Made by a program: the position numbers and the translations under genes
Notes under the pieces: generated by a model
Databases searched by the model: none
What the model saw: the letters and a program-made list of their open reading frames with translations, nothing else
What the model was told of the DNA's origin: nothing
In this document: positions 62,489 to 64,000 of the stretch, piece by piece
How positions within the stretch are numbered: the first letter of the stretch is position 1
How the letters are laid out: every line of letters begins with the position of its first letter
Source of the DNA: Subsaximicrobium wynnwilliamsii
GTDB lineage: Bacteria > Bacteroidota > Bacteroidia > Flavobacteriales > Flavobacteriaceae
Length of the DNA: 64,000 nucleotides
Direction: 5' to 3'
Assembly: GCF_007997225.1 (NCBI RefSeq)
Contig: NZ_VORM01000008.1
Coordinates: 108,267 to 172,266 of the forward strand

Positions 62489-63319
62489 ATGAACGATAGA
62501 ATTATAAATTGGAATCTTGACCCAGTAATTTTTTGGATAACAGAATCTTTTCCTTTGAAATATTATGGCTTGTTTTTTATGATTGGTATCCTTTTAGCAT
62601 TTTATGTTGAGAAGCGTATTTACGCTAAAGAAAATATACCAATCGAAAATTTAGACAAGTTATTTATTTACGTTGTTGTTGGAATACTTTTAGGAGCAAG
62701 ACTTGGACATTGTTTGTTTTATGACCCTTCATACTATTTTGCAAATCCACTCGAAATTTTACTACCAATTAAAAAAATTGGCGATTCTTATCAATTCATC
62801 GGATTTCAAGGATTGGCAAGTCACGGAGGAACAATTGGAGTGTTAATAGCAATCGGAATTTATTGTAAAAAGTATAAAACAAATTTTTTATCGGTTTTAG
62901 ACAAAATTTCAATTGTTGCACCAATAGTTGCGGCCTTTATCAGATTTGGGAATTTTATGAACTCTGAAATTTATGGAAAACCAACAAATGGAAATTGGGG
63001 AGTAGTTTTTCAAAGAGATGATTTAATACCAAGACATCCAACTCAACTATATGAGGCATTTTCATATCTTTTAATATTTGGGATATTGGTGCTAATCTAT
63101 AAGAAGAAAAAGGAAAAATCTAACGGACTGATTTTAGGATTAGCATTAGTATTGATATTTTTAGCAAGATTTATAATCGAGTTTTTTAAAGAAAATCAAG
63201 TCGATTTTGAAAGCGGAATGTTAATTAATATGGGACAAATTTTGAGCGTTCCTTTTATAATTATCGGACTGATTTTAATACTTGCGAGGAAAAAGCCCAG
63301 TGTACAACACAGTATATAA
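62489..63319 (+). CDS. lgt: prolipoprotein diacylglyceryl transferase Lgt (cassette-borne)
   Basis: Transfers diacylglyceryl from phosphatidylglycerol to the lipobox Cys of prelipoproteins in the inner membrane. 276 aa with about seven membrane segments, GARLGHCLFYDP, LASHGGTIGVLIAI and the Lgt signature RFGNFMNSEIYGKPTNGNWGVVF; HPTQLYEAFSYL is the conserved His/Tyr loop. It appears complete. It starts 35 bp after the core of attC-like site 1 and ends just before site 2, so it is the cargo of cassette 2. The AT-rich codon use differs from the surrounding genes, consistent with transfer. Presumably a chromosomal lgt exists elsewhere. Confidence 0.9.
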   Translation: MNDRIINWNLDPVIFWITESFPLKYYGLFFMIGILLAFYVEKRIYAKENIPIENLDKLFIYVVVGILLGARLGHCLFYDPSYYFANPLEILLPIKKIGDSYQFIGFQGLASHGGTIGVLIAIGIYCKKYKTNFLSVLDKISIVAPIVAAFIRFGNFMNSEIYGKPTNGNWGVVFQRDDLIPRHPTQLYEAFSYLLIFGILVLIYKKKKEKSNGLILGLALVLIFLARFIIEFFKENQVDFESGMLINMGQILSVPFIIIGLILILARKKPSVQHSI

Positions 63320-63431
63320 GCTATGGCTTGGTCTGTGCCTATTTGGAAAATTTATGGATTTCCAAAAGTTAGTTTATATTTGGAGAGGTTCGTGCTGAAA
63401 CACGCCACAGCTCATATACATAAACGTTGTA
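63303..63431. other. attC-like site 2
   Basis: Outer boxes TACAAC (63303-63308) and GTTGTA (63426-63431). Inner boxes GTATATAAGCTATGGC (63312-63327) and GCCACAGCTCATATAC (63404-63419), 14 of 16 paired, with A.C mismatches again at positions 7 and 12. The 4-bp block between the mismatches differs from site 1 on both arms, i.e. compensatory change. Unequal spacers (3 and 6 bases). Confidence 0.78.
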
Positions 63432-63750
63432 AAAAATGGCGGAATTCACTCAGAACTAGACAATCGGAATTCAAAAAACTATTCCTTTCACGGTCGCGGA
63501 ATTTTTATTTCGGATTTCTAATCCAGTCCCATAAATGAAAAACGGAATTACAAAATCAGAAAAGTTGGCGGTATCTTGAATTGATCAAATCCACTCTGAG
63601 TAAAATCGTATTGCGGAATTGCTCACTCATACGGAATTTCCCACTCGAACGGAATCAAGTAGTTCGCGGATTTTGGGAACGGCGGAACTCACTCAATCGC
63701 ACTATCTCAGGGAAAACAACAACAAAACACAATAATTCCAGGCCACTTTT
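63432..63750. other. cassette 3 body without convincing gene
   Basis: About 320 bp. Short frames exist but none looks like a protein. Variants of GCGGAATT recur at about 63440, 63465, 63495, 63613, 63633, 63653 and 63683, several followed by CACTCA. It may be a noncoding cassette or carry an RNA. Confidence 0.4.
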
Positions 63751-63880
63751 CACAACATCGCGTATAATTAATTGCTTGGCCTGTTCTTCTTCCGAAAATC
63801 CTCGTGGATTCGCTAGTTCGTTTTTATTTGCTAAATTTACTGCTTGAGACGCGCAACTAATCATACTCAAGAGCGTTGTA
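63751..63880. other. attC-like site 3
   Basis: Outer boxes CACAAC (63751-63756) and GTTGTA (63875-63880) pair over five bases (ACAAC/GTTGT). Inner boxes GTATAATTAATTGC (63762-63775) and GCAACTAATCATAC (63853-63866), 12 of 14 paired; the two A.C mismatches (positions 5 and 10) again flank a 4-bp block. Spacers 5 and 8 bases. Confidence 0.75.
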
Positions 63881-63900
63881 GTGCATAAAAACCAAACTTT

Positions 63901-64000
63901 ATGGAGATAGGAAATAAAATGATAAAACTTAATTGGAAATTTAGAATTGTGTCAGCAATTTTAACTGGACTTTTATTTGTTGGAATTATGTGTCTGATGG
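63901..64000 (+). CDS. cassette 4 membrane protein (3' end outside window)
   Basis: The ATG at 63901 (MEIGNKMIKLNWKFR, then VSAILTGLLFVGIMCLM) or the one at 63919 opens a frame that runs off the window. It begins 26 bp after the core of attC-like site 3, the same spacing as the other cassettes. One membrane segment is visible. Family unknown. Confidence 0.5.
   Translation, partial: MEIGNKMIKLNWKFRIVSAILTGLLFVGIMCLM

Noticed and set aside
61845..63880. Ordinary MITEs or Rho-independent terminators at the three long palindromes
   Set aside because: They are too long and AT-rich for terminators, lack T tracts, each sits exactly at a gene boundary with ORFs starting 26-35 bp after the right box, and they share fixed mismatches with covarying stems.

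Overview
The window looks like a chromosome segment of a marine or environmental member of the Flavobacteriaceae (Bacteroidota). Reasons: flavobacterial-type promoter signals (TTG / TAnnTTTG, clearest in front of the tRNA-Phe gene at 7610), no recognisable Shine-Dalgarno sites, several TTG/GTG starts, Bacteroidota-type proteins (lipoprotein TamL with TamB, FAS1 lipoproteins, DUF547 proteins, a GNAT-nitrilase fusion, a TonB-dependent receptor with a carboxypeptidase-like domain) and moderately AT-rich DNA.

Layout. 1-7419 (minus strand): an envelope-biogenesis run, coaX - OM barrel - TPR protein - lptC - small membrane protein - CNNM/CorC protein - PpiD-like chaperone (cut by the window edge). 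7610-10352: tRNA-Phe, an unusual YqiA-esterase/cyclic-phosphate-receiver fusion, mtfA and a FAS1 lipoprotein. 10597-17979: tamB-tamL. 18143-44258: guanine deaminase, then genes that fit arsenosugar synthesis (peroxidase-like CMD protein, ArsS radical SAM, two rSAM-associated transferase-1 copies, an ArsM-like methyltransferase, a trimeric-type purine nucleoside phosphorylase, transferase-2, two DUF547 proteins, a flavoprotein and a polyferredoxin). A TonB receptor, a complete YnjBCD-like ABC importer, two GATase-like proteins, a second radical SAM enzyme and a rhodanese are embedded among them. 44641-45367: a decayed Panacea-type toxin-antitoxin pair. 45831-52251: FAS1 lipoprotein with an OM barrel, then a YwqK-GT2-CesA-like-GT-C glycan operon. 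53064-59484: small proteins and a polyamine operon (arginine decarboxylase, agmatinase, deoxyhypusine-synthase-like protein, then a GNAT-nitrilase fusion).

59810-64000 is the most exciting part. An S24-like repressor with Ala in place of the catalytic Ser is divergent from a tyrosine recombinase that has all catalytic residues and an IntI-like NPLD tail. Downstream lies a series of AT-rich cassettes. Each of three cassettes is closed by a ~130-bp imperfect palindrome whose outer boxes are (T)ACAAC and GTTGT(A). The inner stems of all three carry two A.C mismatches at the same relative positions, flanking a 4-bp block that changes by compensatory substitution. A matching GTTGTACA core lies 28 bp downstream of the integrase stop. 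This has the architecture of a chromosomal integron, but the core is not the canonical GTTRRRY. Cassette cargo includes a complete second-type lgt gene.

Intergenic DNA carries many short-period arrays. At least eleven have a period of exactly 7 bp but unrelated units; others are 6-bp arrays mixed with palindromes, and one is a 51-bp array of 13 copies. These heptanucleotide arrays resemble in style the STRR heptamers known from filamentous cyanobacteria. Several AT-rich palindromes recur as separate small families.
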